The notes under the pieces were generated by a model. It did not search any database and was not told the origin of the DNA. It saw only the letters and a list, made by a program, of their open reading frames with translations. A stretch of DNA of 61,609 nt. Source: an uncultured Clostridia bacterium (GTDB lineage Bacteria > Bacillota > Clostridia > TANB77 > CAG-508). Position numbers and translations under genes: made by a program. Shown piece after piece: positions 51,194 to 60,348 of this stretch (positions are counted from its first letter, which is position 1; each line of letters begins with the position of its first letter). Location: positions 1 to 61,609 of the forward strand of contig CALXKK010000009.1 of the NCBI GenBank assembly GCA_944388935.1, written 5' to 3'.

Positions 51194-52051
51194 CTAGAAA
51201 TTCAGAATCATATCAGGATCTACATATCTATCATCTTTTCTTATTTCGAAATGTAAATGTGGTCCGGTTACATTTCCAGTTGCCCCGACTTCTGCTATTG
51301 GTTGATTTTGTGTTACATAATCTCCTTCTTTTACATATAATTTACTACAATGCGCATAATAAATGGCTACATCGTCTTTTTCTATTCTTAGGTGAATACC
51401 ATAATCACCTTCGCTAGATGCAATTTTTACTACTCCATCTAATGCTGCATATATAACAGTTCCCGTATTTGCTGCAATATCTATTCCTGTATGATTTTTA
51501 GGCACTGTTGCTGTTGTCGGCTCCCTATGTCCAAACCTTGACGTGATTGTTCCTGTAAGCGGTTTTACTAAGTTATATTTACTTTTTATATCATTTGCAT
51601 CTATCTCCATTTGAGATAGATTTGTTTGAGCCTCTCCTTCTACTGCTCCACCTATACTTGTATTTTCTGCTTCGTTTAAATCTATCTCATTTAAGGTTTC
51701 ATTTGTAATATTATTAGTTATTTCGTTTTCTCCCTCATTTGGAAGAATATTCATGGAATGTAACCAATTCATAAAATTATTATATAATTCATCGAAATTG
51801 ATATCATATGTCATAATTTCTTTAGCTTTATTTAGCATATCTTTTGAAAACAGGTCTTCTGAATGACCAAAAAAATAAAATATAGAATATACACTTAAAC
51901 ATACAATAATCTGAATTATCATTTTTTTTAATAATCTATTTTTGCTTTTACTAACACTGTTTACATGATGCTCTTGTCTTATATTATTTTTATTTCTATA
52001 TACTTCTTCTGCTCTTCTAATTCTTTCTTCTGTAGATAGTACTCTTTCCAT
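51194..52051 (-). CDS. M23 peptidase-domain protein, SpoIVFA-like
   Basis: 285 residues. The N-terminal cytoplasmic basic region is followed by a membrane segment (about 43-60), an acidic/Asn-rich linker, and a LytM/M23 domain (about 160-283). The zinc ligands are present: His187 and Asp191 in NHTGIDIAA, His234 in YYAHC, and His265/His267 in GPHLHFEI. The gene order with spoIVFB identifies the SpoIVFA position. SpoIIQ is the other M23 sporulation protein. Unlike the textbook SpoIVFA, the catalytic residues look intact. Confidence 0.8.
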   Translation of the reverse strand: MERVLSTEERIRRAEEVYRNKNNIRQEHHVNSVSKSKNRLLKKMIIQIIVCLSVYSIFYFFGHSEDLFSKDMLNKAKEIMTYDINFDELYNNFMNWLHSMNILPNEGENEITNNITNETLNEIDLNEAENTSIGGAVEGEAQTNLSQMEIDANDIKSKYNLVKPLTGTITSRFGHREPTTATVPKNHTGIDIAANTGTVIYAALDGVVKIASSEGDYGIHLRIEKDDVAIYYAHCSKLYVKEGDYVTQNQPIAEVGATGNVTGPHLHFEIRKDDRYVDPDMILNF

Positions 52052-52115
52052 AAAAAAACACCTCTTCCTTAGTAATACATTTGTACAATATATTCATAAG
52101 GTTCGGCATTTATGT

Positions 52116-52442
52116 TTAAAATACAAAACTTAATATTAACATTACCAATGATACCCAAAAAAGTATAAAACTTACTTTTTTAAGTTTGTTATATTTTTTT
52201 ATTATATCATCATATCTTTTTTTATCCTTATAACTGTTTATATTCTTTAAATAATCTGCAATTACTGTCTGTGCTTCCTCTAACACATAGCTTGTCTTTG
52301 TTTTACTATTTAAATTATTATTTTTCATTCTTTTTATTAGCTCTTTTTCCTTGTTTTTTACTTCTGGTTTAATAACAACCCATGCTTCTTCTACGATATT
52401 TGAAGGTAAATTTTTTATAACTACCATATTCTTCATATCCAT
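52116..52442 (-). CDS. Small tail-anchored protein, 108 residues
   Basis: The ATG at 52442 follows AGAGGTGAT. The region MVVIKNLPSNIVEEAWVVIK is followed by a helical, lysine-rich middle (about 30-85) and a C-terminal membrane segment (KVSFILFWVSLVMLILSFVF). No family is recognised beyond similarity to uncharacterised clostridial proteins with the same layout. It lies between yyaC and the M23 gene, on the same strand, so it may join the sporulation group. Confidence 0.6.
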   Translation of the reverse strand: MDMKNMVVIKNLPSNIVEEAWVVIKPEVKNKEKELIKRMKNNNLNSKTKTSYVLEEAQTVIADYLKNINSYKDKKRYDDIIKKYNKLKKVSFILFWVSLVMLILSFVF

Positions 52443-52478
52443 ATGTATCACCTCTAAATTTGTATTTATATAAATTTT

Positions 52479-53024
52479 TCACAAATTTAGAAATTTTATA
52501 CTTTTTAATATAATTTTTGAAATATTTTTCGAAAATCTTAAAATCAATTTATAATCTACAGTTCTAAGATTATAATAATTTTTTAATGAATTTTTATCAT
52601 ATTTCCCAACAATTCCTTTAATTGCAATATTTCCTATCTCTATTGATTTTCTTTTTAATGCACTTCCAGGAATTAATCCCTTTTTTATAATAAATACGTT
52701 CTCTGGAGCTATTGTTTTTGATAAAGCTGAATCTATGCTTATAATATAAGGATTATCATAATTGTTTTCTATTCTTCTTATATTCTGATAAATATTTTTT
52801 ATATTCACATTATATGTTAAATCCCCAATTATGCTTATATTCTTTTCTTTTAAATTTTGTTTTAATATCTCTCCTACTATTGGACCTAAGCTATCTCCTA
52901 CTATTTTGTTAGTTCCAATACAAATAAAAATAAGGTCGGAATACTTCTTTTCGTTTACTTTTTTAATTATTTTATTTAATTCTAAATTAAAATTAGCATA
53001 TACGTGGTTATCAAAAGACATCAT
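52479..53024 (-). CDS. yyaC: YyaC-type putative spore protease
   Basis: 181 residues. The fold is that of hydrogenase-maturation/germination-protease-like peptidases. ICIGTNKIVGDSLGPIVGE (residues 30-48) carries the conserved acidic residue, and the second acidic site is in IISIDSALSK near 88. GLIPGSALKRKSIEIGNI follows. YyaC (DUF1256) proteins are found in spore formers and named for spore protease activity, though their substrate is unproven. GGAGGG precedes the ATG. Confidence 0.83.
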   Translation of the reverse strand: MMSFDNHVYANFNLELNKIIKKVNEKKYSDLIFICIGTNKIVGDSLGPIVGEILKQNLKEKNISIIGDLTYNVNIKNIYQNIRRIENNYDNPYIISIDSALSKTIAPENVFIIKKGLIPGSALKRKSIEIGNIAIKGIVGKYDKNSLKNYYNLRTVDYKLILRFSKNISKIILKSIKFLNL

Positions 53025-53091
53025 ATCCCTCCATAATCACAGTATATGCTTTTTTCAATAGTATATTCACTTTACTTTTTTAGTTACATAA

Positions 53092-53337
53092 CTAATTTTT
53101 TGTTTTGGCAATTATTATATTTATATCTTTAGAGTTATAATATTTTTTAAATAGATCTTGTGAATAACCAGCAACTTCATTTGTTATAAAAAATGTTTTA
53201 TAATTTTGATCTATTAACCTACTTAAGACTTTATCCACATTTTCTAAGTCTTCTAACTCCACTCCATTCATTCCTATATTCTTAAAAAATTTAAAACTAC
53301 TATTATCATGAATTGACTTAATGTAAGATATCTTCAT
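53092..53337 (-). CDS. Small alpha/beta protein, possibly V-ATPase subunit F-like
   Basis: 81 residues from the ATG at 53337, which follows AGGTGATT. Secondary structure reads as strand (MKISYIKSI), helix (DSSFKFFKNIG), helix (VDKVLSRLIDQ), strand (YKTFFITNEVA), helix, strand (INIIIAKTKN). That order matches the Rossmann-like V-type ATP synthase subunit F family. No other V-ATPase genes are in the window. Identity is weak. The alternative is an unrelated small response-regulator-like fold. Confidence 0.4.
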   Translation of the reverse strand: MKISYIKSIHDNSSFKFFKNIGMNGVELEDLENVDKVLSRLIDQNYKTFFITNEVAGYSQDLFKKYYNSKDINIIIAKTKN

Positions 53338-53369
53338 AATAATCACCTAATAATATTATATCCACAATA

Positions 53370-54248
53370 TTATTTTTTATTTACTATATTTATTAATTCT
53401 TCCTTAGAAAAATTATATTTTTTATTACAAAAATGGCAAATTATTTCTGCTTTTCCATCTTCTTCTATAATTTTATTTAATTCGTTTTTATCCAATGCTC
53501 TTAATGCTCTTTCTATCTTTTCTTTGCTACAATCACATTTGTATACTGGATGCAAATCTTCTTCAATTACTTTTACATTTTTGTCTCCAGTAACTTTTTT
53601 TGCAATATCTAATAATGATAATTTATTCTCTAACATTTTTGACATTGCACCTGCTTCAAATATACTTTTTTCTATTTTTGTTATATCTTCGTCTGTTGCA
53701 TCTGGCAGCGCTGTTAATAAATAACCACCTGCATCTTTAACTCCATTTCTATCTACTAAAACTCCTAAAGCAACTGCTGACCTTACTTGTTCTGATTCTG
53801 TAAAATACCTTGCAAAATCTTCTGCTATTTCTCCTGATGAAATTGGAACAACACCAATATATGGCTCTTTTAATCCAATATCTTTAATAACGTTTAAATA
53901 TCCATCATGTCCTACAACGCCACCAACATCTAATTTTCCAAATTCATTTAATGGTGCATCCACTTGTGGATTATCAACAGTTCCCTTTATTCCTAGATTT
54001 TTGTTTACAACTGCGACCATTTTTCCAATTGGACCATTACCTTTTATTTGTAAAGTAATATTATCTTTTTCAGATTTTAAATCGCTAGCCATTATAACTC
54101 CCATTGTAAGTAATCTTCCGAGTGCTGCTGTAGCTACTGGGCTTAGGTCATGTATTTTTCTTGCTTCTTCTACTAATTGTGTTGTATCTGCACAAGTTAC
54201 AGATACTCTTCCATTATAAGCTAAAAATTTAATTATTTCGTTTTGCAT
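53370..54248 (-). CDS. hslO: Redox-regulated chaperone Hsp33
   Basis: 292 residues. Hsp33 is a cytoplasmic holdase activated by oxidation of a zinc-bound four-cysteine cluster. The cluster is present: CDCSKEK near 235-241 and CHFCNKKY near 268-275. The N-terminal domain shows VSVTCADTTQLVEEAR and GALGRLLTMG-like AALGRLLTMGVIMASDLK. The ATG at 54248 is used, with AGGAATGG upstream. It lies 5 bases before the end of the Big_2 gene, on the same strand. Confidence 0.94.
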   Translation of the reverse strand: MQNEIIKFLAYNGRVSVTCADTTQLVEEARKIHDLSPVATAALGRLLTMGVIMASDLKSEKDNITLQIKGNGPIGKMVAVVNKNLGIKGTVDNPQVDAPLNEFGKLDVGGVVGHDGYLNVIKDIGLKEPYIGVVPISSGEIAEDFARYFTESEQVRSAVALGVLVDRNGVKDAGGYLLTALPDATDEDITKIEKSIFEAGAMSKMLENKLSLLDIAKKVTGDKNVKVIEEDLHPVYKCDCSKEKIERALRALDKNELNKIIEEDGKAEIICHFCNKKYNFSKEELINIVNKK

Positions 54249-54253
54249 TTTTA

Positions 54254-57148
54254 TTACCATTCCTTATAAATAATATTCCAGAAATAATCAATAATACTAT
54301 CTAATAATTCATTATGACTATTATTTCCTGTATTTGGAGTAACATCTTTTTCTCCTTTAAAATCTACTTCTGTATTTCTCTCAAGTTTTGGAATTTTTTC
54401 TCCTTCTTCTAATAAAGTACCACAATCACTACAATATAAATCACCTGTATAACCTTCTGTTTCAGTAGTTGCATCTACCTTATTTCTTATTTCTGTATTA
54501 ACATGATTATTTTTATCTACTTCTCCATATTCTTGTCCACATACTTCGCATATAGCTGGTTTAGAACATGTAGCAGTTCCGCCTTTATGCTCTGCTAATG
54601 GTAATTCTTCATCAGATCCATTAACAATTTCTCCACATATATTACATATTTCATATTGTCCATGTCCTGGAGTTGTACATGTAGAATCCGTAGCTTCAAC
54701 TACTGTAGTATCTGCATGTAATTTTGAAACAACATATACTTCACATGTATCTGTAAATCCTCCATCATTTGTCTTTACAGTAATTGTTGCTTTACCTTCT
54801 TTTAAGCCATTTATAACATTATATCTACCTATTTCAGCTACAGTAGGATCACTTGATGACATGGTACAATATGTTGTAGTGGCATCTGGTGGATTAATAC
54901 TTATATCATATACTCCTCCATCTCCAACAAGAATTTCCATTACCTTTGGAGTAATGGTAACTCCTTTTACAAATGTTACTACCAAAACAGAAATATTTGC
55001 AGTATATACTTTTCCTGTTTTCCTATTAGTTGCTGTCATTGTTACTCTTGAAAATCCATCTTGTTTTCCAAGAACAATTCCATTCTCATCTACAGTTAGT
55101 GTGTTTGGATTAGATGATTCGAAAGTTATGTCATAATCAGCTTCATTATCTGTTTCAGGTAATATTGAATAGTAATTAAGTTGTGTAGATTCGTTTTTAT
55201 CTACCCTTATTGATCCACTCTCAAATGAAAAACCTGTTATTGTTACTTCGCAAGTATCTATAATTTCTTCATTTTCTGTTGATGTTACAGTAACAGTTGC
55301 CTTTCCGGCCTTATTTGCTTTAATAACTATATTATTTCCATTTATTGATACTCCAGCCATATTTATATCAGTTGAAGAAACTGTAAATTTTTGATCTTGT
55401 GTTGTATTTTCTGGGTTTATTTTAACTGATAAAGTTTCTTCATCTCCCACTTCCATATTTAGAGTATCTTTTTCTAGTTCTATACTTGTTATTGGAACTT
55501 CGTTTTCTACAACATTTAATTCATAAGAATCTTGAAACTCGTCACAACGTGCTGTAACTGTTACAGTTCCAACTGCATGTGCGGATACTATTCCATTTTC
55601 ATCTACAGTTGCTATAGATGAATCTGACGTATAAAATTTTACTAATTGATTTCTTGCATTTGTTGGCGTAATTTCTGTTTGTAATTCGTATGTATCTCCT
55701 ACTTGCATATTTTCTTTTTTATCAGTTATCTTAAATCCTGTAACAGGGACATTAGTCGAATTTGGAACAAAATATACAAAGAAAGAATCCTCAACATCAC
55801 CTACATATGCTGTTATTTTTACTCTTCCTATTCCTCCATCACAAATAAGTAATCCATCTTCTGTAACTCTTGCAACTTCTGGATCAGAACTTTTATATTT
55901 AACAAGCTCTGCATTTGAATTATTTTCATCATCAGGTGTTACTCTAACTTCCAATTGATATCTTCTTGAAAATAGAGAATAAGAAATCGGATTTAATATT
56001 TCTACTTTTTCTATATTATTTACTACTTCTAAATCCATTGTATCTGTTTTATTATTATGACTATATACTGTTATTGTAGTTTTTCCAGTCAAATTAGTTG
56101 TTATTTTACCATTTTCATCTATAGTTGCTACATCAGTATTAGAAGATGTATATTTTATTGAATTATCATCTGGATTCTCTGGAGTAAAACCTACATTCAA
56201 CGTATATTCTTTTCCTAATTGTATAGTATCAATTTTATTTTTTATATTAATACTTTCAACTGGATTATCTAGTTCTGAATCTTTTACTTCTATTTCAATA
56301 GTATCATATATATTTTGGTCTACTGCAGAGCATACTTTTAATGTAGCAGTTCCAGGCTTCATACCTCTTACTGTTCCATCATCAAATACTTTTAATACAT
56401 CTTCATTATTAGACTCATAAACAACATCTTGTAAAACATCTATTGTTGATTCTTCACCTTCTAAATCATATCCTCTATAAACTTTTGATGTAATATTTAC
56501 ATTTTCTCCTACAGAAATTGTTGGTTTATCAGTGGAAGCTTCAACTCTTATTGGTATTTCAGTTAATTTAAATTCATAATTTTTACAAATTGTAGGTTCA
56601 TGACTAAAATGAGATGCCCCAGCAGTTACCTCACCACAACCTATTGTATTATCATCGGTAAATACAACGTCTCTTACATAAAAATAGGCAGTAACTAATT
56701 TTAGCTTTTCATTATGAGTATTTAGTCTAACTCCATTTTCATTATTAGAATCATCAAATGTAAAAACAATTCCATTCAGTGTTGTATTTGTATCTACAGT
56801 AATATAATCTTCATATTCCCCTAAGTCTGACCCCATATCATATTCATCTAATCCATAAACTCCGGATTTAAAAGAAGTAACAGGAAAATCTAGATAAGCT
56901 AGATTAGATTTGTTTGTATTTATATAAACATCAACAGCAATTTTATCCCCTACTTTATAATAATCAAAGCCATCAGACCCTTTAGTAGGTTTACTGCTTT
57001 TTTCATCATTCTTTCTTACCTCAAATTCTAATACATCTTGGCTATCATCATTACTATTTGCAATTGATATAGGGCTTGTAAAATTAGCAAATAATAGAGA
57101 TAAAATTAATAAAATATTTGTTATTTTAAACATCCTCTTCTTTCGCAT
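54254..57148 (-). CDS. Secreted Big_2-repeat protein with C-terminal zinc-finger-like repeats
   Basis: 964 residues from the ATG at 57148, preceded by GGGGGATT. Signal peptide (about 1-30, NILLILSLLFANFTSPISIA). Residues 40-200 form a cohesin-like beta domain. Six or more bacterial immunoglobulin-like Big_2 repeats cover about 205-800, each with a SIxxxGxxxxxLxAxVxP and VAxVxxxGxVxA pattern, such as SIATVDENGIVSAHAVGT. Residues 830-930 repeat paired cysteines (EICNICGEIV, AICEVCGQEYG, YCSDCG). The C-terminus ends FWNIIYKEW without a sorting motif. It is likely exported or surface-bound by an unknown route. Confidence 0.8.
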   Translation of the reverse strand: MRKKRMFKITNILLILSLLFANFTSPISIANSNDDSQDVLEFEVRKNDEKSSKPTKGSDGFDYYKVGDKIAVDVYINTNKSNLAYLDFPVTSFKSGVYGLDEYDMGSDLGEYEDYITVDTNTTLNGIVFTFDDSNNENGVRLNTHNEKLKLVTAYFYVRDVVFTDDNTIGCGEVTAGASHFSHEPTICKNYEFKLTEIPIRVEASTDKPTISVGENVNITSKVYRGYDLEGEESTIDVLQDVVYESNNEDVLKVFDDGTVRGMKPGTATLKVCSAVDQNIYDTIEIEVKDSELDNPVESINIKNKIDTIQLGKEYTLNVGFTPENPDDNSIKYTSSNTDVATIDENGKITTNLTGKTTITVYSHNNKTDTMDLEVVNNIEKVEILNPISYSLFSRRYQLEVRVTPDDENNSNAELVKYKSSDPEVARVTEDGLLICDGGIGRVKITAYVGDVEDSFFVYFVPNSTNVPVTGFKITDKKENMQVGDTYELQTEITPTNARNQLVKFYTSDSSIATVDENGIVSAHAVGTVTVTARCDEFQDSYELNVVENEVPITSIELEKDTLNMEVGDEETLSVKINPENTTQDQKFTVSSTDINMAGVSINGNNIVIKANKAGKATVTVTSTENEEIIDTCEVTITGFSFESGSIRVDKNESTQLNYYSILPETDNEADYDITFESSNPNTLTVDENGIVLGKQDGFSRVTMTATNRKTGKVYTANISVLVVTFVKGVTITPKVMEILVGDGGVYDISINPPDATTTYCTMSSSDPTVAEIGRYNVINGLKEGKATITVKTNDGGFTDTCEVYVVSKLHADTTVVEATDSTCTTPGHGQYEICNICGEIVNGSDEELPLAEHKGGTATCSKPAICEVCGQEYGEVDKNNHVNTEIRNKVDATTETEGYTGDLYCSDCGTLLEEGEKIPKLERNTEVDFKGEKDVTPNTGNNSHNELLDSIIDYFWNIIYKEW

Positions 57149-57161
57149 AATAAATCCCCCT

Positions 57162-58022
57162 TTATATTTTATTTCCATTAAAATCATATTTTATTTCTTC
57201 ATTATTTTTTGAAGTAACTAATATATAATCATCTTTTACCTGTATATTTTTATTTTCTTTGCTACATGGAATAATCTCTTTTCCATCTTTATTTAAAACT
57301 CCACAAGAATCATCGAATTTATATACTATTAATAATCCTTTATCGAAAGCAGTAGTGATACGAGCATATTTTGAAATTATATTTTGAGGAATAATGATAT
57401 TTTCATTCATATCGATTACATATCCGCCTGTGTCTTCATATACCAAAGCTAATCCATTACAAAAATTAGTTACGTATTGCCATTTACATGGTATTTTATA
57501 ATTACCTTGCACATCTATATACCCATATAGTCCGGTATCTTTATCCTCAATTGCTAAATAATCATTTGTATCATATGTGCCTACCTCACCTTCGAGAGCA
57601 CAATTTGGAAGTCCTACTACTTGTCCACTTGTATTAAAATATGTACTACCTTCGTCCGATGTTAGAACACCAATTCCATTTTTAAATGAGTATCCATCTA
57701 TATATTCGAAATCAACAATAATTTCTCCATTTGTATTCATGAATCCATACTTATCATCCATATTTTTTACTAAAAACATACCATCGGAACAATCTTTAAT
57801 TAATTTATACTCGCATGGAATTATCTTGTTTTCATTGTTATCTATAACTCCATATTTGTCATTTTCTTTAATAACTGTATATTCTCCAGATTCTCCTGTT
57901 TCTCTATCTTTTCCTACATCTTCTTTTTTTGATTTAATATAAATTCCTACACATAAAAATATAGCAAGAATAATTAGTATAACTAATGATATTATAATCT
58001 TTCTTTTTTTACTTTTCTTCAT
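57162..58022 (-). CDS. Membrane-anchored WG-repeat protein, 286 residues
   Basis: A basic N-terminus and membrane segment (about 5-27) are followed by four to five WG repeats (ENDKYGVIDNNENKIIPCEY, then DKYGFMNTNGEIIVDFEY). The last repeat ends KYDFNGNKI. It is smaller than the other WG protein at 44.3-46.1 kb and sits 13 bases upstream of the Big_2 surface protein gene, suggesting joint expression. The ligand is unknown. Confidence 0.8.
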   Translation of the reverse strand: MKKSKKRKIIISLVILIILAIFLCVGIYIKSKKEDVGKDRETGESGEYTVIKENDKYGVIDNNENKIIPCEYKLIKDCSDGMFLVKNMDDKYGFMNTNGEIIVDFEYIDGYSFKNGIGVLTSDEGSTYFNTSGQVVGLPNCALEGEVGTYDTNDYLAIEDKDTGLYGYIDVQGNYKIPCKWQYVTNFCNGLALVYEDTGGYVIDMNENIIIPQNIISKYARITTAFDKGLLIVYKFDDSCGVLNKDGKEIIPCSKENKNIQVKDDYILVTSKNNEEIKYDFNGNKI

Positions 58023-58044
58023 AAAATATCCTTCTTTTTAATAA

Positions 58045-58103
58045 ACAAAAGCACCTCGTATTCTTTTTGTTTCTATCAAAAACGAATTATATACTTAGTG
58101 CTT
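58045..58103 (-). terminator. Possible terminator of the rubredoxin gene
   Basis: Long imperfect hairpin: AAGCAC (58049-58054) with GTGCTT (58098-58103), and an inner ATTC(G)TTTTTG/CAAAAAGAAT stem. TTTTGTTT follows on the minus strand. Confidence 0.4.
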
Positions 58104-58161
58104 ATCTTTTTCCCTAGAATATTAACTCAATATATAATCTGGGATATTTAATTTTTTTAAA

Positions 58162-58317
58162 CTATTGTTGTTTTTCGAACATATCTTTTCCTACTCCACA
58201 AATTGGGCAAACCCAATCGTCTGGGATATCTTCAAAAGCTGTTCCTGGAGCTATTCCTGAATCTGGATCTCCTTTTTCTGGATCATATACATATCCACAT
58301 GCTAAACAAACGTACAT
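58162..58317 (-). CDS. Rubredoxin
   Basis: 51 residues, the usual size. Four cysteines bind one iron: CLACGYVYD near the N-terminus and CPICGVGKD near residues 37-45. The spacing and aromatic core (YVYDPEKGD, then [11 protein letters not shown]) are standard. Start at 58317, with GAGGTGAT upstream. Single-electron carrier in anaerobes, often feeding oxygen or peroxide reductases. Two copies of GTCACTTTTAGTG lie upstream. A second rubredoxin domain is fused to the next gene's product. Confidence 0.95.
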   Translation of the reverse strand: MYVCLACGYVYDPEKGDPDSGIAPGTAFEDIPDDWVCPICGVGKDMFEKQQ

Positions 58318-58344
58318 ATTTATCACCTCTTTATTTATTATCAA

Positions 58345-58423
58345 GTCACTTTTAGTGCTAAGCAAGAAAGTAAAGCACACAAGTAAGCCATTTGCTTCAT
58401 TTCTTATTAGGTCACTTTTAGTG
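58345..58423. promoter_or_regulatory. Paired 13-base repeat upstream of rubredoxin
   Basis: GTCACTTTTAGTG occurs at 58345-58357 and 58411-58423, 66 bases apart, in the promoter region of rubredoxin. Its core CACT-TTT-AGTG is palindromic, and in the second copy TCACT-TTT-AGTGA is perfect. The arrangement looks like two operator sites. No matching regulator is known to me. Confidence 0.5.
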
Positions 58424-58481
58424 AACAGTGTTTGTTGTAAATCATTATATAATTTAATTCCTAATTTATCAATATATAAAA

Positions 58482-59729
58482 TTATTTTTCCTCATATGGA
58501 GTAAACATATCTTTTCTTTCTCCACAAACTGGACATTTCCAATCCTCTGGTAAATCATAAAATTCTGTATTTGGATCTATTCCCGCTGTTTCATTACCTA
58601 CTTTTGGATTATAAATATATTTACAATTTGAGCATTCATACATAGTTCCTTCTTCGCCTCTTAAACTTGCGAAACTTCTATAGCCTAAAGCAATTACTGC
58701 AATTACCATTAGTGCAAATGAAATTGCTTTCATTATTCCACTTTCGAATAATATAACTGCAAACATTCCAAAAGAAGCACTTATTCCATATAAAATATAG
58801 ACAGCCTGTTTTTGCGAAAATCCTTTTCTAACTAATCTATGGTGCAAATGTCCTTTATCCGCTTGGAATATAGCTTTTATTGACTTTCCTTTATGCAATC
58901 TTCTTAATATTGCACATAATGTATCAAATATTGGAAGTCCAAGTACTATAACTGGTAAAATAATAACCACTGCTGTATATGTTTTAGCGACTCCTAAAAT
59001 TGAAACTACAGATAAAGTAAATCCTAAAAAGTTAGAACCTGTATCACCTATAAATGTTTTTGCTGGATTAAAATTAAATGGAAGGAATCCACACAAAGCT
59101 CCAGCTAAAGCTGTAATCATTATTATCGCAATTAATGGTGAATTATTTAAAGAGAAAATTATTAACAATGATATACATGAAATCATTGTAATTCCTGATG
59201 ATAGCCCATCTAATCCATCCATTAAATTTATTGAATTTGTAATTACTATAATCCAAATAATTGTTAATACTATAGATGTTGCCTCATTAAGTGCAGCTGA
59301 TTGAAAAATTGGAACTACTTCTATAATTCTTATTCCAGAAATTACAACTGCTACTGATGCCAACAATTGACCAGAAAGCTTTGCTAAAGGCTTTATTGTT
59401 TTTACATCATCAATAAAACAGGTTATTCCTAATATTAACACTCCCACAAAAAATCCAATTATTTTTTTACCATACTCTTCTGTTCCAAATAAATTAAGTT
59501 TTGATGGATCTTCTATAGATAATGTAATAATTAGATATATAAAAGAAACAACAAAACCTGCAATTACAGCTACTCCTCCTAACTTTGGAATAGATTTATG
59601 ATGCATTCTTCTATTATCTCTTGGTACATCAACAGCCCCTACTTTTTTTGCTATTTTTATAGAATATGGTGTCATCATAAATGCTGTTATAAAAGCTAGC
59701 AAAAAGGCTATTGCTATATCTCCCCACAT
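58482..59729 (-). CDS. TagO/WecA-type UDP-sugar:undecaprenyl-P transferase fused to rubredoxin
   Basis: 415 residues. Residues 1-350 are a polytopic MraY-family enzyme that attaches a sugar-1-phosphate (GlcNAc type) to undecaprenyl phosphate to start wall teichoic acid or polysaccharide. Signatures: [52 protein letters not shown] and KGHLHHRLV. Residues 363-415 are a complete rubredoxin (CSNCKYIYN, then CPVCGERKD). The two join in frame, and an AAGGA before the internal ATG at 58643 could also start a separate rubredoxin. It lies between rpiB and the stand-alone rubredoxin gene. Confidence 0.85.
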   Translation of the reverse strand: MWGDIAIAFLLAFITAFMMTPYSIKIAKKVGAVDVPRDNRRMHHKSIPKLGGVAVIAGFVVSFIYLIITLSIEDPSKLNLFGTEEYGKKIIGFFVGVLILGITCFIDDVKTIKPLAKLSGQLLASVAVVISGIRIIEVVPIFQSAALNEATSIVLTIIWIIVITNSINLMDGLDGLSSGITMISCISLLIIFSLNNSPLIAIIMITALAGALCGFLPFNFNPAKTFIGDTGSNFLGFTLSVVSILGVAKTYTAVVIILPVIVLGLPIFDTLCAILRRLHKGKSIKAIFQADKGHLHHRLVRKGFSQKQAVYILYGISASFGMFAVILFESGIMKAISFALMVIAVIALGYRSFASLRGEEGTMYECSNCKYIYNPKVGNETAGIDPNTEFYDLPEDWKCPVCGERKDMFTPYEEK

Positions 59730-59740
59730 ATTAACACCTC

Positions 59741-60187
59741 TTATTTCATATTTTCAATTTCTATTTTTTCTAACATATCTAATCTTTCTTTATATCTTCC
59801 GCCTTTAAATTCTGTATGAAGCCAAGCATTTATCATTGCTATTGCGTCATCTATACTTGTATTGTCTCCAGATAATGTTAAAAGATTTATGTCATCATCT
59901 GCCTTGGCAGCTTTTGCATAATCTACACTAGTTACACTTGCAGCTCTTACTCCTTTAAATTTATTAGCTACAACTGTCATGCCATATCCAGATCTGCAAA
60001 TTAATATTCCTTTGTCTGCAGTTCCATTAACCATTGCTTCTGCTACCTTTTTAGCATAAATTGGATAATCTGTTCTTTCTTCTGAATATGTTCCATAATC
60101 TTTATATTCTATATTATTTTCATCAAAATATTTTTTTAATTCTTCTTTTAGTTTGTATCCTCCATGATCCGCACCTATTGCTATCAT
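59741..60187 (-). CDS. rpiB: Ribose-5-phosphate isomerase B
   Basis: 148 residues. Interconverts ribose 5-phosphate and ribulose 5-phosphate. MIAIGADHGGYKLKEEL is the diagnostic N-terminus, and DINLLTLSGD the second box. The active-site Cys64 is present, but the following residues read ICRSGYGM where CGTGIGM is usual, so the phosphate-binding loop is altered. ATG at 60187 has GGAGG 7 bases upstream. A longer frame to 60280 has no such site. The gene precedes the transferase, the common rpiB-tagO order of Firmicutes. Confidence 0.9.
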   Translation of the reverse strand: MIAIGADHGGYKLKEELKKYFDENNIEYKDYGTYSEERTDYPIYAKKVAEAMVNGTADKGILICRSGYGMTVVANKFKGVRAASVTSVDYAKAAKADDDINLLTLSGDNTSIDDAIAMINAWLHTEFKGGRYKERLDMLEKIEIENMK

Positions 60188-60348
60188 AAAAAGACCTCCA
60201 ATCTTTCTTCTATAATACTTATACTTTTCATTGTTATCCTTCTTTTTAACTATAACACAAGATTTTTTAGAATACAACAAATTGTAATAAAAAGTCTGTT
60301 TTTCATTGTATAAATTATTGAAATTATATTGGTTAATAATTAATTTTT

